A stretch of DNA of 6,239 bases. Origin: Paracoccaceae bacterium. Its GTDB lineage: Bacteria > Pseudomonadota > Alphaproteobacteria > Rhodobacterales > Rhodobacteraceae. A program made the translations under genes and the position numbers. The notes beneath the pieces were generated by a model. That model had not been told where the DNA came from and did no database searches. It saw nothing but the letters and a program-made list of their open reading frames with translations. Location: positions 1 to 6,239 of the forward strand of contig WFUK01000183.1 in the NCBI GenBank assembly GCA_015485015.1. Direction: 5' to 3'. This document shows positions 1 through 6,033 of this stretch, in pieces; within the stretch, counting starts at the first letter, position 1; each line of letters opens with the position of its first letter.

Positions 1-379
1 CCGCCGGGCCGATCTCGGCATTAAAAACCGGCAGCGCCGTGGTCTCGGCATCCGGCGGCAGCGCTTCGGCGCTGGGCCATTCCTCCAGAATGGGCGCAAG
101 CGAGGTCATCAAGGCCCGCCCCTCTTTCTGGATCAGATAGGAGGATTTCAGGTTAAGCAAAAACGGGGCCGAGGTGGCCAATGCGGCGGATTGCTTGGAT
201 AGCCGGAGTGAGCGCGCCACCTCGGTCAAGGTTTGCGCGTGCAGCAGTTGCAGGCGGTTATCGGCGCGATCCAGCGCATACCAGCCAATACCACCGACAA
301 AAAGCGTGGAAAAAGCCAGCAGCGCCAAGGCGACCCACAAGCGGGTGCGGATATCGAGGCTTGGCCAGCGGCGCTTCAC
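1..379 (-). CDS. Sensor histidine kinase, N-terminal part (TorS-like; cut by window edge)
   Basis: Reading leftward from a GTG at 379-377, the frame stays open to the window edge, giving about 126 residues. The visible part is a short basic leader (VKRRWPSLDIRTR), one strong membrane helix at about residues 14-33 (LWVALALLAFSTLFVGG), and then a mainly helical, probably periplasmic stretch (HAQTLTEVARSLRLSKQSAALATSAP is spread over residues 47-72). This architecture, including the 'IRTRLW' entry into the first helix, resembles the TorS type of (often hybrid) sensor kinases. The kinase core lies outside the window, so the assignment rests on this N-terminus and on the context. The GTG overlaps the TGA of the response-regulator gene in a GTGA junction, typical of translationally coupled two-component genes. 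The partner is almost certainly that regulator. The stimulus is unknown; the divergent binding-protein gene suggests a periplasmic solute. A non-kinase membrane sensor such as a chemoreceptor is possible but less likely. Confidence 0.75.
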   Translation of the reverse strand, partial: MKRRWPSLDIRTRLWVALALLAFSTLFVGGIGWYALDRADNRLQLLHAQTLTEVARSLRLSKQSAALATSAPFLLNLKSSYLIQKEGRALMTSLAPILEEWPSAEALPPDAETTALPVFNAEIGPA

Positions 380-1137
380 GAGCGCGGCGGGCGGCCGCCC
401 GGCACAAATATATATCCCTGCCCGCGCCTTGTTTGCAGATGCACGGGTTTAGAGGGCGCGGCTTCGATCTTGCGCCGCAATCGCAGGATCAGCACATCGA
501 TGGTGCGATCCACATATTGCGAAAGATCAGAGCCAAGCTCGGCCAGCAATTTCGGGCGCGGAATGATGGTATCGGGATGGCACAGGAAGTATTCCAGCAG
601 CCGGTATTCGGCATTGGTCAGCGGGATTTCTTCGCCGCTTTGGTAGAAAAGCTGGCGGGTTTGCCGATCCAGCCGCTTATCTCCGAAGCACATACCGCTC
701 GGGCTGTTTTGCGGTGTTGCGGCCAGATCACGAGATGCCGGATTGCGCTCATAACGCCGCAAAACCGCGCGAATCCTTGCAATAAGCTCACGCGGGTTAA
801 ACGGCTTCATCAGGTAATCATCGGCACCGGTTTCCAGCCCGACGATTTTATCCACCTCATCGCCAACACCGGTAAGCATCACGATGGGCAGATCAAATGT
901 TTCGCGGATATGAATGGCAAGGGTAAGGCCGGATTCGCCCTGTAATTTCAGATCAATCAGCGCCAAATCGATATCGGGATCATCGCCCAGATCATAAAAA
1001 TCCTGACTGCCGGAAAGCAGGACCGGATCAAATCCGTTTTCAAAAAGCAAAGCCTCCAGCGCAAGGCGCATGTCGATATCGTCATCAATGACAGCCACCT
1101 TGGCCCTGTATTCCGTTCCCGAGTTTGGCACATTCAT
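376..1137 (-). CDS. OmpR/TorR-family two-component response regulator
   Basis: This 253-residue cytoplasmic DNA-binding regulator has a complete receiver domain (about residues 13-130) and a C-terminal winged helix (about 150-247). The receiver keeps the acidic pocket (VIDDD, D18-D20), the phosphoacceptor D62 in LALIDLKL, the switch residues T89 (MLTG) and Y108, and K111 in YLMKPF. The C-terminal domain ends in the usual wing (RTIDVLILRLRRKIE, then TRRGQGYIF), as in OmpR/PhoB proteins. The overall order matches TorR-like regulators paired with TorS-type kinases. The kinase gene follows with a 4-base overlap. The ATG at 1137 is preceded by an AGGGAG ribosome-binding site about 15 bases away, with a short hairpin in between; GTG codons at codon 3 and at the 'KVAVIDDD' segment are alternative starts. 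It may control the divergent binding-protein gene (inference). Confidence 0.93.
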   Translation of the reverse strand: MNVPNSGTEYRAKVAVIDDDIDMRLALEALLFENGFDPVLLSGSQDFYDLGDDPDIDLALIDLKLQGESGLTLAIHIRETFDLPIVMLTGVGDEVDKIVGLETGADDYLMKPFNPRELIARIRAVLRRYERNPASRDLAATPQNSPSGMCFGDKRLDRQTRQLFYQSGEEIPLTNAEYRLLEYFLCHPDTIIPRPKLLAELGSDLSQYVDRTIDVLILRLRRKIEAAPSKPVHLQTRRGQGYIFVPGGRPPRS

Positions 1138-1138
1138 T

Positions 1139-1152
1139 CGGCCAATGGGCCG
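1139..1152 (-). promoter_or_regulatory. Hairpin between ribosome-binding site and response-regulator start
   Basis: A 5-bp perfect stem with a 4-base loop (CGGCC-CATT-GGCCG on the minus strand) lies between an AGGGAG Shine-Dalgarno sequence (1158-1153) and the ATG at 1137. The linear distance from the Shine-Dalgarno sequence to the ATG is 15 bases, longer than usual. Folding the hairpin would shorten the effective spacing or block ribosome loading. The symmetry is seen directly; any effect on translation is inference. Confidence 0.4.
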
Positions 1153-1208
1153 CTCCCTGATTAATAGATGTATTTATGGCACAAGCGGGGTAACCTTGCC
1201 TAATTGTT

Positions 1209-1236
1209 TTTGACGGGCAAATGCGAGTCAGTCAAA
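1209..1236. promoter_or_regulatory. Inverted repeat TTTGAC-N16-GTCAAA in the divergent gap; candidate operator or facing -35 boxes
   Basis: Within the 138-base gap between the regulator gene and the binding-protein gene, TTTGAC (1209-1214) and GTCAAA (1231-1236) form a perfect 6-bp inverted repeat. The arm centres are 22 bases apart, about two helical turns. Each arm also contains a good -35-like hexamer: TTGACG on the plus strand at 1210-1215 and TTGACT on the minus strand at 1235-1230. No convincing -10 sits at 16-18 bases from either, so I cannot decide between a protein-binding site and overlapping divergent promoters. OmpR-family proteins more often bind direct repeats, which weakens the operator reading. 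Confidence 0.35.
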
Positions 1237-1275
1237 GCTTGAATCGGGGCGATTTCTGGCAATTCGGGAGACGGG

Positions 1276-2289
1276 ATGAACTATTTTGCAATTCTTGGCG
1301 TGGCGCTGGCTTTTTCGGGCCTGTCTGGCACCGCCCGCGCCGAGGCGCTGAATGTCATTTGCTCCAACGAGCGGGACTGGTGCGATTTGATGGTCGAAAA
1401 TTTCGAGCGCGCCACGGGGATTGCGGTCTCGATGCAGCGCAAATCTACCGGCGAAACCCTGGCGCAGGTGCGGGCCGAGGCGGGTAATCCGACCGTCGAT
1501 GTCTGGTGGGGCGGCACCGGTGATCCGCATCTGATCGCGGCGGCCGAGGGGCTGACCCAGCCCTCGGGCGTCGATATTTCCGAGCTGCTGGGCTGGGCCA
1601 AAAACCTTGCGGATATTTCGGGAGGGCGGGCGATCGGCATCCATGCCGGCGCGCTTGGCATTGCGTATAATGCCGAAATATTGGCCGAAAAGGGGCTGGA
1701 GCCACCGGCCTGCTGGCGAGACCTGCTTAATCCGGTCTATGCAGATCAAATCCAGATGGCAGACCCGAATTCATCCGGCACTGCTTATACGCAATTAGCC
1801 ACGCTGGTGCAGATATTTGGCGAAGAGGATGCGTTTCGTTTGCTGGCCGAAATAGGCCAGAATGTGCGCGCCTATACCTCTTCCGGCTCGGCCCCCTCCA
1901 AGGCGGCGGCGCGCGGCGAGATCGGCATTTCGGTGGGCTTTATGCATGAAATGGTCAAGCTGGTGGTCGCGGGCTATCCGCTCGAAATCGTATCGCCCTG
2001 CGAAGGCACTGGCTATGAGGTGGGCGGGGTTTCGGTGATGAAGGGGGCCGATAATTTTGCCGAGGCGGTGCGCTGGGTGGAATTTGTGATCAGCGCAGAG
2101 GCACAATCGGCCGGGCCAGAGGTACAGGTATTTAACGTGCCTTCCAACAGCAATGCCTATGTGCCGCCCGAAAGCCCGTCGCTTGGATCGATCAATCTGA
2201 TCGATTATGATTTTGCCACCTATGGCTCGTCTGAAACCCGCGCACGGCTTTTGGCGCGCTGGGACGCCGAGGTGAAACCGTCGCGATAG
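1276..2289 (+). CDS. Periplasmic solute-binding protein, AfuA/Fe(3+)-type ABC family (COG1840)
   Basis: This 337-residue protein has a Sec-type signal peptide (hydrophobic residues 4-18, predicted cleavage after A22 in TARA|EA), so it should act in the periplasm. The mature protein follows the two-lobed type-II binding-protein pattern of the AfuA-like family: an opening strand LNVICSN, 'TVDVWWGGTGDPH' at about residues 73-85, 'GALGIAYNAEIL', 'PACWRDLL', 'DPNSSGTAYTQLATLV' and 'CEGTGYEVGGVSVMKGA'. Family members bind ferric iron, phosphorylated sugars or other anions, so the substrate cannot be read from sequence. C29 and C36 could form a disulfide. The start is fixed by GGGAG at 1266-1270, five bases before the ATG, and by an in-frame TGA at 1240. 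The signal peptide is unusual in having no basic residue before its hydrophobic core. No permease or ATPase gene lies beside it. Divergence from a two-component pair suggests regulation by, or sensing for, that pair, as with TorT or PgtC (inference). Confidence 0.9.
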   Translation: MNYFAILGVALAFSGLSGTARAEALNVICSNERDWCDLMVENFERATGIAVSMQRKSTGETLAQVRAEAGNPTVDVWWGGTGDPHLIAAAEGLTQPSGVDISELLGWAKNLADISGGRAIGIHAGALGIAYNAEILAEKGLEPPACWRDLLNPVYADQIQMADPNSSGTAYTQLATLVQIFGEEDAFRLLAEIGQNVRAYTSSGSAPSKAAARGEIGISVGFMHEMVKLVVAGYPLEIVSPCEGTGYEVGGVSVMKGADNFAEAVRWVEFVISAEAQSAGPEVQVFNVPSNSNAYVPPESPSLGSINLIDYDFATYGSSETRARLLARWDAEVKPSR

Positions 2290-2396
2290 AGCGGATCGAG
2301 GCTGGCCAAATCCGGCCGAGGGCCATGCTATCCCGTTTACTATGGGGCGAAATTCGCTTATCCCTTGGCTGTGGGGATGAAAATGGCGGGGGTCTT

Positions 2397-3128
2397 ATGG
2401 ATCAAGTGATATTTTGCGGGATAGATGGCTGTCTGACCAAGGGTAAAGGTGCGGCCTTGGATATGCCGCGCTTGGCCGAAATCAAGGGTTTGATTCGCCA
2501 ATTGGCTGACCGGAATATCGGCTTTTGCCTCAGCACGGGCCGTCCGCAGCCTTATGCCGAGTTGATCGGGCAAATTCTGGGACTAGACACGCCGATGATT
2601 TGCGAAAATGGCGGTGTGGTATTTGATCCGGTATCCGAGCGCGCGGCGATTATGGTGAGCGAAAATAAAATCGCCCGCATGGCCAAGCTTCGCCGCAAAA
2701 TGGTGGGCGGTAATTATATTTTCGAGCTGGGGCACGAGGCCTCGATCCGGATTACATGGAAAGGCATAGCCCACGCCAGCCTTTCAGAGATCGTAAAGCA
2801 GCGCGATAGCTTGGCGGAGCATTTTGCCAAGTATGGACTAAAATGGACCAATACGCATGCCTCGATCGATGTAACGCCCCGGCGGGTATCAAAGCGCAGC
2901 GGTGCGGCTTTTGTGCTGGAATTACTGGAGCTTGAGCCGATTAATGCTTTTGCGATCGGGGATTGCCATAATGACCTGAAGATACTGGGCTTTGTCGAAG
3001 TTCCGATGTGTCCGGCCAATGCCAGTGATGAGGTTTTGCAGGTTTGCGGCGCGGTTGCCAGCCAGCCCGATGCGACGGGTGTGGCTGAATTGCTGCAAGG
3101 TATTCTGGATATGGAAGCGGCTGAATAA
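2397..3128 (+). CDS. HAD-superfamily phosphatase-like protein lacking the motif I nucleophile
   Basis: This 243-residue cytoplasmic protein has the layout of type-IIB-capped HAD hydrolases (Cof, phosphoglycolate and mannosyl-3-phosphoglycerate phosphatase relatives). Motif II is T47 in CLSTGRPQPY, followed by ENGG at 70-73. The cap lies at about residues 80-155. Motif III is K166 in SKRSGAA, after SIDVTPRR. Motif IV is GDCHNDL at 188-194. Motif I, normally DxDGT, reads C-G-I-D10-G-C-L-T: the nucleophilic first Asp is G8 and the usual Thr is C12, while the acid/base Asp (D10) remains. Hydrolysis by the standard mechanism is therefore doubtful. I chose the ATG at 2397, with GGGGG five bases upstream, because motif I belongs at the extreme N-terminus. 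An in-frame ATG at 2325 would add 24 residues unlike the family. The gene follows the binding-protein gene by 107 bases with no clear terminator between them, so co-transcription is plausible. It ends 7 bases from the convergent accA stop. The substrate is unknown. Confidence 0.85.
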   Translation: MDQVIFCGIDGCLTKGKGAALDMPRLAEIKGLIRQLADRNIGFCLSTGRPQPYAELIGQILGLDTPMICENGGVVFDPVSERAAIMVSENKIARMAKLRRKMVGGNYIFELGHEASIRITWKGIAHASLSEIVKQRDSLAEHFAKYGLKWTNTHASIDVTPRRVSKRSGAAFVLELLELEPINAFAIGDCHNDLKILGFVEVPMCPANASDEVLQVCGAVASQPDATGVAELLQGILDMEAAE

Positions 3129-3135
3129 CCCGCGA

Positions 3136-4098
3136 TTATAGGGCTACGGGCGATTTCCCGAGATCAAGAAAGCGCTGGCGGCGATCACGAACCAGCGTTT
3201 CGCCATCGCGACCTTCCAGCTCTGTGAGCAGGGTTTCAATGGCGCTGCCAACGGAATCTATCGCGGCTTTACGGCCACGATGCGCCCCGCCTATCGGTTC
3301 TGGAATCACAAGATCCGCCACGGAAAGCTTGGCCAGATCCTGCGCGGTCAGGCGCAAGGATTCCGCTGCCTCGCGCATTTTTTCAGAATCTTTCCACAGA
3401 ATCGCGGCGCAGCCTTCAGGCGAAATAACCGAATATACCGAATGCTCCAGCATCGCGAGCTTATCCGCCGCCGCAAAAGCCACCGCCCCGCCCGAGCCGC
3501 CTTCGCCGATGATCACCGCAATTAGCGGCACCCCGATTTGCAGGCATTTTTCCGTGGCGCGCGCAATCGCTTCGGATTGCCCCCGCTCCTCGGCCCCCTT
3601 GCCAGGATAAGCGCCTTGGGTGTCAACAATGGTAATGACCGGCAGCTTGAAGCGGTCGGCAAGGTCCATCAAGCGGGTGGCTTTGCGATAGCCTTCGGGG
3701 CGGGCCATGCCGAAATTGCGCTCGATGCGGCTGGTGGTATCATGGCCTTTTTCATGGCCGATCACCACCACGGGGCGATCATTAAACCGCGCCAAGCCGC
3801 CCATGATCGCATGATCATCGGCAAAATTCCGGTCTCCGGCCAGCGGGGTATATTCTTGAAACAGCGCCTCGATATAATCCTTGCAATGGGGGCGATCGGG
3901 GTGACGCGCCACTTGGCATTTGCGCCACGGGGTCAGCTCGCCATAAAGCTCGGCCAGCAGGGCATCGGCTTTGGCGTCGAGCGCCGTGGCTTCGGCTTCC
4001 ACATCCATTTCGGGGTTTTGCCGGGCCATGGCGCGCAATTCTTCGGCTTTGCCTTCGATTTCGGCCAGACCTTTTTCAAATTCCAGATAGTTTCGCAT
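3136..4098 (-). CDS. accA: Acetyl-CoA carboxylase carboxyltransferase subunit alpha
   Basis: AccA, with AccD, forms the carboxyltransferase that moves the carboxyl group from biotin on AccB to acetyl-CoA, making malonyl-CoA for fatty-acid synthesis in the cytoplasm. The 320-residue length is normal for the family. Characteristic segments are all present: the N-terminal helical region starting [12 protein letters not shown], '[14 protein letters not shown]' at 63-76, '[14 protein letters not shown]' at 105-118, '[17 protein letters not shown]' at 128-144, the oxyanion-type glycine motif GEGGSGG at 198-204, and '[12 protein letters not shown]' at 226-237. The ATG at 4098 has GGGGA (4107-4103) four bases upstream. 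It is transcribed away from the AraC-type regulator, and its stop lies 7 bases from the convergent HAD gene. accD and the biotin subunits are not in this window. Nothing suggests that it is damaged. Confidence 0.98.
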   Translation of the reverse strand: MRNYLEFEKGLAEIEGKAEELRAMARQNPEMDVEAEATALDAKADALLAELYGELTPWRKCQVARHPDRPHCKDYIEALFQEYTPLAGDRNFADDHAIMGGLARFNDRPVVVIGHEKGHDTTSRIERNFGMARPEGYRKATRLMDLADRFKLPVITIVDTQGAYPGKGAEERGQSEAIARATEKCLQIGVPLIAVIIGEGGSGGAVAFAAADKLAMLEHSVYSVISPEGCAAILWKDSEKMREAAESLRLTAQDLAKLSVADLVIPEPIGGAHRGRKAAIDSVGSAIETLLTELEGRDGETLVRDRRQRFLDLGKSPVAL

Positions 4099-4120
4099 AT
4101 TATCCCCGTGGCAACCCTGT

Positions 4121-4172
4121 GCATTCGCCTATATATATGGCGGGCATAGCCAAGGATTGCAACGGCGAATGC
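4121..4172. promoter_or_regulatory. Perfect 9-bp inverted repeat bracketing the likely accA promoter
   Basis: GCATTCGCC (4121-4129) and GGCGAATGC (4164-4172) are exact reverse complements separated by 34 bases, with centres 43 bases apart (about four helical turns). A second, inner/outer pair, ATATGGC (4135-4141) and GCCATAT (4176-4182), adds 7 bp of symmetry. Between the 9-bp arms, reading leftward, lie a TTGCAA (4162-4157) and a TATATA run (4138-4130) at about -35/-10 spacing (17-19 bases). One arm thus abuts the -35 and the other covers the expected transcription start. This is a plausible operator pair for the divergent AraC-type regulator. The repeats are observed; promoter and operator roles are inferred. 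Confidence 0.5.
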
Positions 4173-4174
4173 CA

Positions 4175-4294
4175 AGCCATATCCCCCCTTGCAGCAAGTT
4201 TCCGCGAGGCCTAAGCTGCGCAAAACAAGGGGAAGCCGGTGAGCCATATCAATCCAACCTATGAGCGGCGCATTTTGCGGGTGCTAAGCCATAT
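4175..4294 (+). repeat. Three direct copies of AGCCATAT around the regulator gene start
   Basis: AGCCATAT occurs at 4175-4182, 4242-4249 and 4287-4294. The first two copies extend to AGCCATATC. One copy lies in the intergenic region and two lie within the first 20 codons of the AraC-type regulator gene. They could be autoregulatory sites or chance in His-Ile/Ser-His codons ('SHI' at residues 2-4 and 17-19 explains the two coding copies in part). Confidence 0.3.
4189..4235 (+). promoter_or_regulatory. Weak promoter and ribosome-binding site for the AraC-type regulator
   Basis: TTGCAG (4189-4194), 17 bases and TAAGCT (4212-4217) make a weak sigma-70-like pair. AAGGGGAAG (4227-4235) is a strong Shine-Dalgarno sequence that fixes the GTG at 4239 as the start of the downstream gene. 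The ribosome-binding site is convincing; the promoter is a guess. Confidence 0.4.
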
Positions 4295-5087
4295 TCACGA
4301 TAATCTTGACGGGGATCTAAGCCTTGATACCTTGGCCAAGGTTGCCTGCATGTCTCCGTTTCACTGGCATCGGGTGTTTTTCGGTATTACCGGCGAAACC
4401 TTGGCCAACTGTATTCGCCGCATCCGGATGGATCGCGCCACCTTTTTATTGCTGCAAACCAAACATAGCGTGGCCGAGATTGCCTCCCAATGCGGCTATG
4501 GCAATGCGCAAAGCTTCGCACGCAGCTTTCAGGCCGATTACGGGCTGACGCCTTCCAAATTCCGCAAATCCGAGATCGGTTATCGCGCCAGCTCTTCGCC
4601 GCGCCAAGCGCCGCCGAAAAGCTTTGAGATCGAGGTGAAGCAAATGCCGCCTTACCGGCTGGTATCCGAGCCGCATAAGGGGGATTACCAGTTTTTGGGC
4701 CGCACCATTTCCCGGCTCCACGTTCGGCTGGCCCTGCGGGATATGGCGGGCGAAGATATGACCCCGATTGCGGTGCTGCATGATGATCCGCAGCTGGTGC
4801 CAGAGCCGGAATTGCGCAGCGATGTCGGCTTTTCTATTGAAGAACACACGGATTTGCCTGAGGATTTCAACAGCGTTTCCGTGGCGGGCGGGCGGCATGC
4901 AGTGCTGCATTTCAAGGGACCGCATGTGGGGTTATTCGAGGCCTATCAGTATTTATATGGCCATTGGGTGCCCAATAACGGGGTCGAACTATCGGATGCG
5001 CCGATCTATGCTGTGATATTGGAAGACCCGCGCGAGGTGTCTCCCAACGAGCTGCGCTCCATTCTCTGCCTGCCGCTACTTGATTAA
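4239..5087 (+). CDS. AraC-family transcriptional regulator with C-terminal GyrI-like effector domain
   Basis: This 282-residue regulator has its DNA-binding domain at the N-terminus. The first helix-turn-helix is at about residues 28-48 (LSLDTLAKVACMSPFHWHRVF), and the second is at about 76-98 (VAEIASQCGYGNAQSFARSF), closing with 'GLTPSKFRKS', the AraC signature. After a linker rich in S, R and P (about 113-126), residues 127-282 fit a GyrI/SbmC-like (BacR-type) ligand-binding fold: 'FEIEVKQMPPYRLV', 'VGFSIEE', 'GGRHAVLHFKGPH' and the final 'APIYAVILEDPREVSPNEL'. This order is that of the Rob/YdeI-like subgroup, in which the C-terminal domain binds small amphipathic molecules. The start is a GTG with AAGGGGAAG four bases upstream. 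The gene is divergent from accA and shares a symmetric intergenic region with it. It converges on mcl1, and the last 12 bases are common to both genes. The ligand is unknown, but the position between accA and mcl1 makes an acyl-CoA-related role a reasonable guess only. Confidence 0.93.
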   Translation: MSHINPTYERRILRVLSHIHDNLDGDLSLDTLAKVACMSPFHWHRVFFGITGETLANCIRRIRMDRATFLLLQTKHSVAEIASQCGYGNAQSFARSFQADYGLTPSKFRKSEIGYRASSSPRQAPPKSFEIEVKQMPPYRLVSEPHKGDYQFLGRTISRLHVRLALRDMAGEDMTPIAVLHDDPQLVPEPELRSDVGFSIEEHTDLPEDFNSVSVAGGRHAVLHFKGPHVGLFEAYQYLYGHWVPNNGVELSDAPIYAVILEDPREVSPNELRSILCLPLLD

Positions 5088-6032
5088 TTCGGCTTGCCGC
5101 ACAATGACCTCGGCTTGCTTGATCGAGGCGATATCCACCAGCCGCCCTTTATAAACCGTGGCACCTTGGCCTTCGGCTTTGGCCTGCTCCATGGCGGCCA
5201 AAATCTCGCGTGCTTCGGTGATTTGAGCCGCGGAGGGGGTGAACACCTCATTGGCCAGCGCGATCTGCTTGGGGTGAATTGCCCATTTCCCGACCATGCC
5301 CAGCGTCGCCGAGCGCCGCGCTTGCGCGGTGTAGCCCGCATCATCCGAGAAATCGCCAAACGGCCCGTCTACCGGCAGCAGCCCATGGGTGCGGCAGGCG
5401 GCAACAATGGCGACAATCGGCGCGTGCCACGGGTCAGACCAGTGCTTTTGCCCGTCTGGCGTGAGCATGTAATAGTTCTCTTGGGTGCCGCCAATGCCGG
5501 TGGTTTGCATCCCCATCGAGGCGGCATAATCGGCCGCGCCGAGGCTCATCGCATTCATGCGCGGGCTGGCGGCGGCGATTTCTTCCACATGGGCAAGGCC
5601 GGCGGCGGTCTCGATAATGACCTCGAAATTAATCGCCTTTTCGGCCTGCTTGCCCAGCTCAATTGCCGAAACCAGCGCATCCACCGCGTAAATATCGCCC
5701 GCATTCCCGACCTTGGGAATCATGATCTGATCGAGGCGGTCATTGGTTTGCTCCAGCAGGTCCACCACATCGCGATACCAGAATTCGGTATCCAGCCCGT
5801 TAATGCGCACCGAGAGGGTTTTGCTGCCCCAGTCGATTTCATTGACAGCCTTGATCACATTGGCCCGCGCTTCTGATTTGTCAGCGGGCGATACGCTATC
5901 TTCCAGATCCAGATTAATGACATCCGCTTCGCTGGCGGCCATTTTTTCAAAGATCGCGGGACGGGAGCCGGGGCCAAAAAGCTGGCATCGGTTGGGCTGG
6001 GCGGGGCTGGCGGGCTGGATTTTGAAGCTCAT
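5076..6032 (-). CDS. mcl1: L-malyl-CoA / beta-methylmalyl-CoA lyase
   Basis: This HpcH/HpaI-CitE-family lyase reversibly cleaves (2R,3S)-beta-methylmalyl-CoA to glyoxylate and propionyl-CoA, and L-malyl-CoA to glyoxylate and acetyl-CoA, in the ethylmalonyl-CoA pathway for acetyl-CoA assimilation. The 318 residues match Rhodobacter Mcl1 in length and closely in sequence: 'NRCQLFGPGSRPAIFEKMAAS' spans residues 14-34, and 'DVINLDLEDSV' follows at 37-47. R76 in SVRING binds substrate carboxylate in this family, and E141 (VIIETAAG) and D168 (SLGAADYA) are the Mg2+ ligands. The 'GMQTTGIGGTQENYYML' loop (174-190), 'GKWAIHPKQ' (248-256) and the C-terminal 'YKGRLVD' lid segment with its conserved Asp are also present. 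The ATG at 6032 has AGGAAA (6043-6038) five bases upstream. The 3' end overlaps the AraC-type regulator gene tail to tail by 12 bases. The assignment is firm; it is much less like citrate lyase beta subunits. Confidence 0.97.
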   Translation of the reverse strand: MSFKIQPASPAQPNRCQLFGPGSRPAIFEKMAASEADVINLDLEDSVSPADKSEARANVIKAVNEIDWGSKTLSVRINGLDTEFWYRDVVDLLEQTNDRLDQIMIPKVGNAGDIYAVDALVSAIELGKQAEKAINFEVIIETAAGLAHVEEIAAASPRMNAMSLGAADYAASMGMQTTGIGGTQENYYMLTPDGQKHWSDPWHAPIVAIVAACRTHGLLPVDGPFGDFSDDAGYTAQARRSATLGMVGKWAIHPKQIALANEVFTPSAAQITEAREILAAMEQAKAEGQGATVYKGRLVDIASIKQAEVIVRQAELIK

Positions 6033-6033
6033 G

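Noticed and set aside
181..945. Long plus-strand open frame of 254 codons opposite the response regulator and kinase
   Set aside because: It is a GC-rich mirror of two genes with clear receiver, winged-helix and membrane features; its own translation shows no recognisable domain.
1201..1275. TorR-box or other named operator for the response regulator
   Set aside because: I found no repeated decamer resembling a TorR box, only the unassigned inverted repeat at 1209-1236.
2299..2318. GGCC...GGCC symmetry after the binding-protein stop as a terminator
   Set aside because: The stem is only 4-5 bp and no T-run follows, so it does not support termination before the HAD-type gene.
2325..2396. Longer start (ATG at 2325, with a GAGGG upstream) for the HAD-type gene
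   Set aside because: It adds 24 residues ahead of motif I, which in this superfamily sits at the extreme N-terminus, and the ATG at 2397 has its own G-rich ribosome-binding site.
2377..2409. Ten-codon reading frame (MKMAGVLWIK) overlapping the start of the HAD-type gene, a possible leader peptide
   Set aside because: It is too short to support, has no codon pattern of an attenuator and no adjacent hairpin pair.
3538..4149. Plus-strand open frame of 203 codons opposite accA
   Set aside because: It is the antisense shadow of a strongly conserved AccA, with no domain signature of its own.
5108..5128. CCTCG/CGAGG inverted repeat near the convergent ends of the regulator and mcl1
   Set aside because: It is a 5-bp stem wholly within mcl1 coding sequence with no T-tract; chance is likely.
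5094..5876. Plus-strand open frame of 260 codons opposite mcl1
   Set aside because: It is the antisense shadow of mcl1; the His/Gly/Arg-rich product is typical of complement reading of GC-rich DNA.
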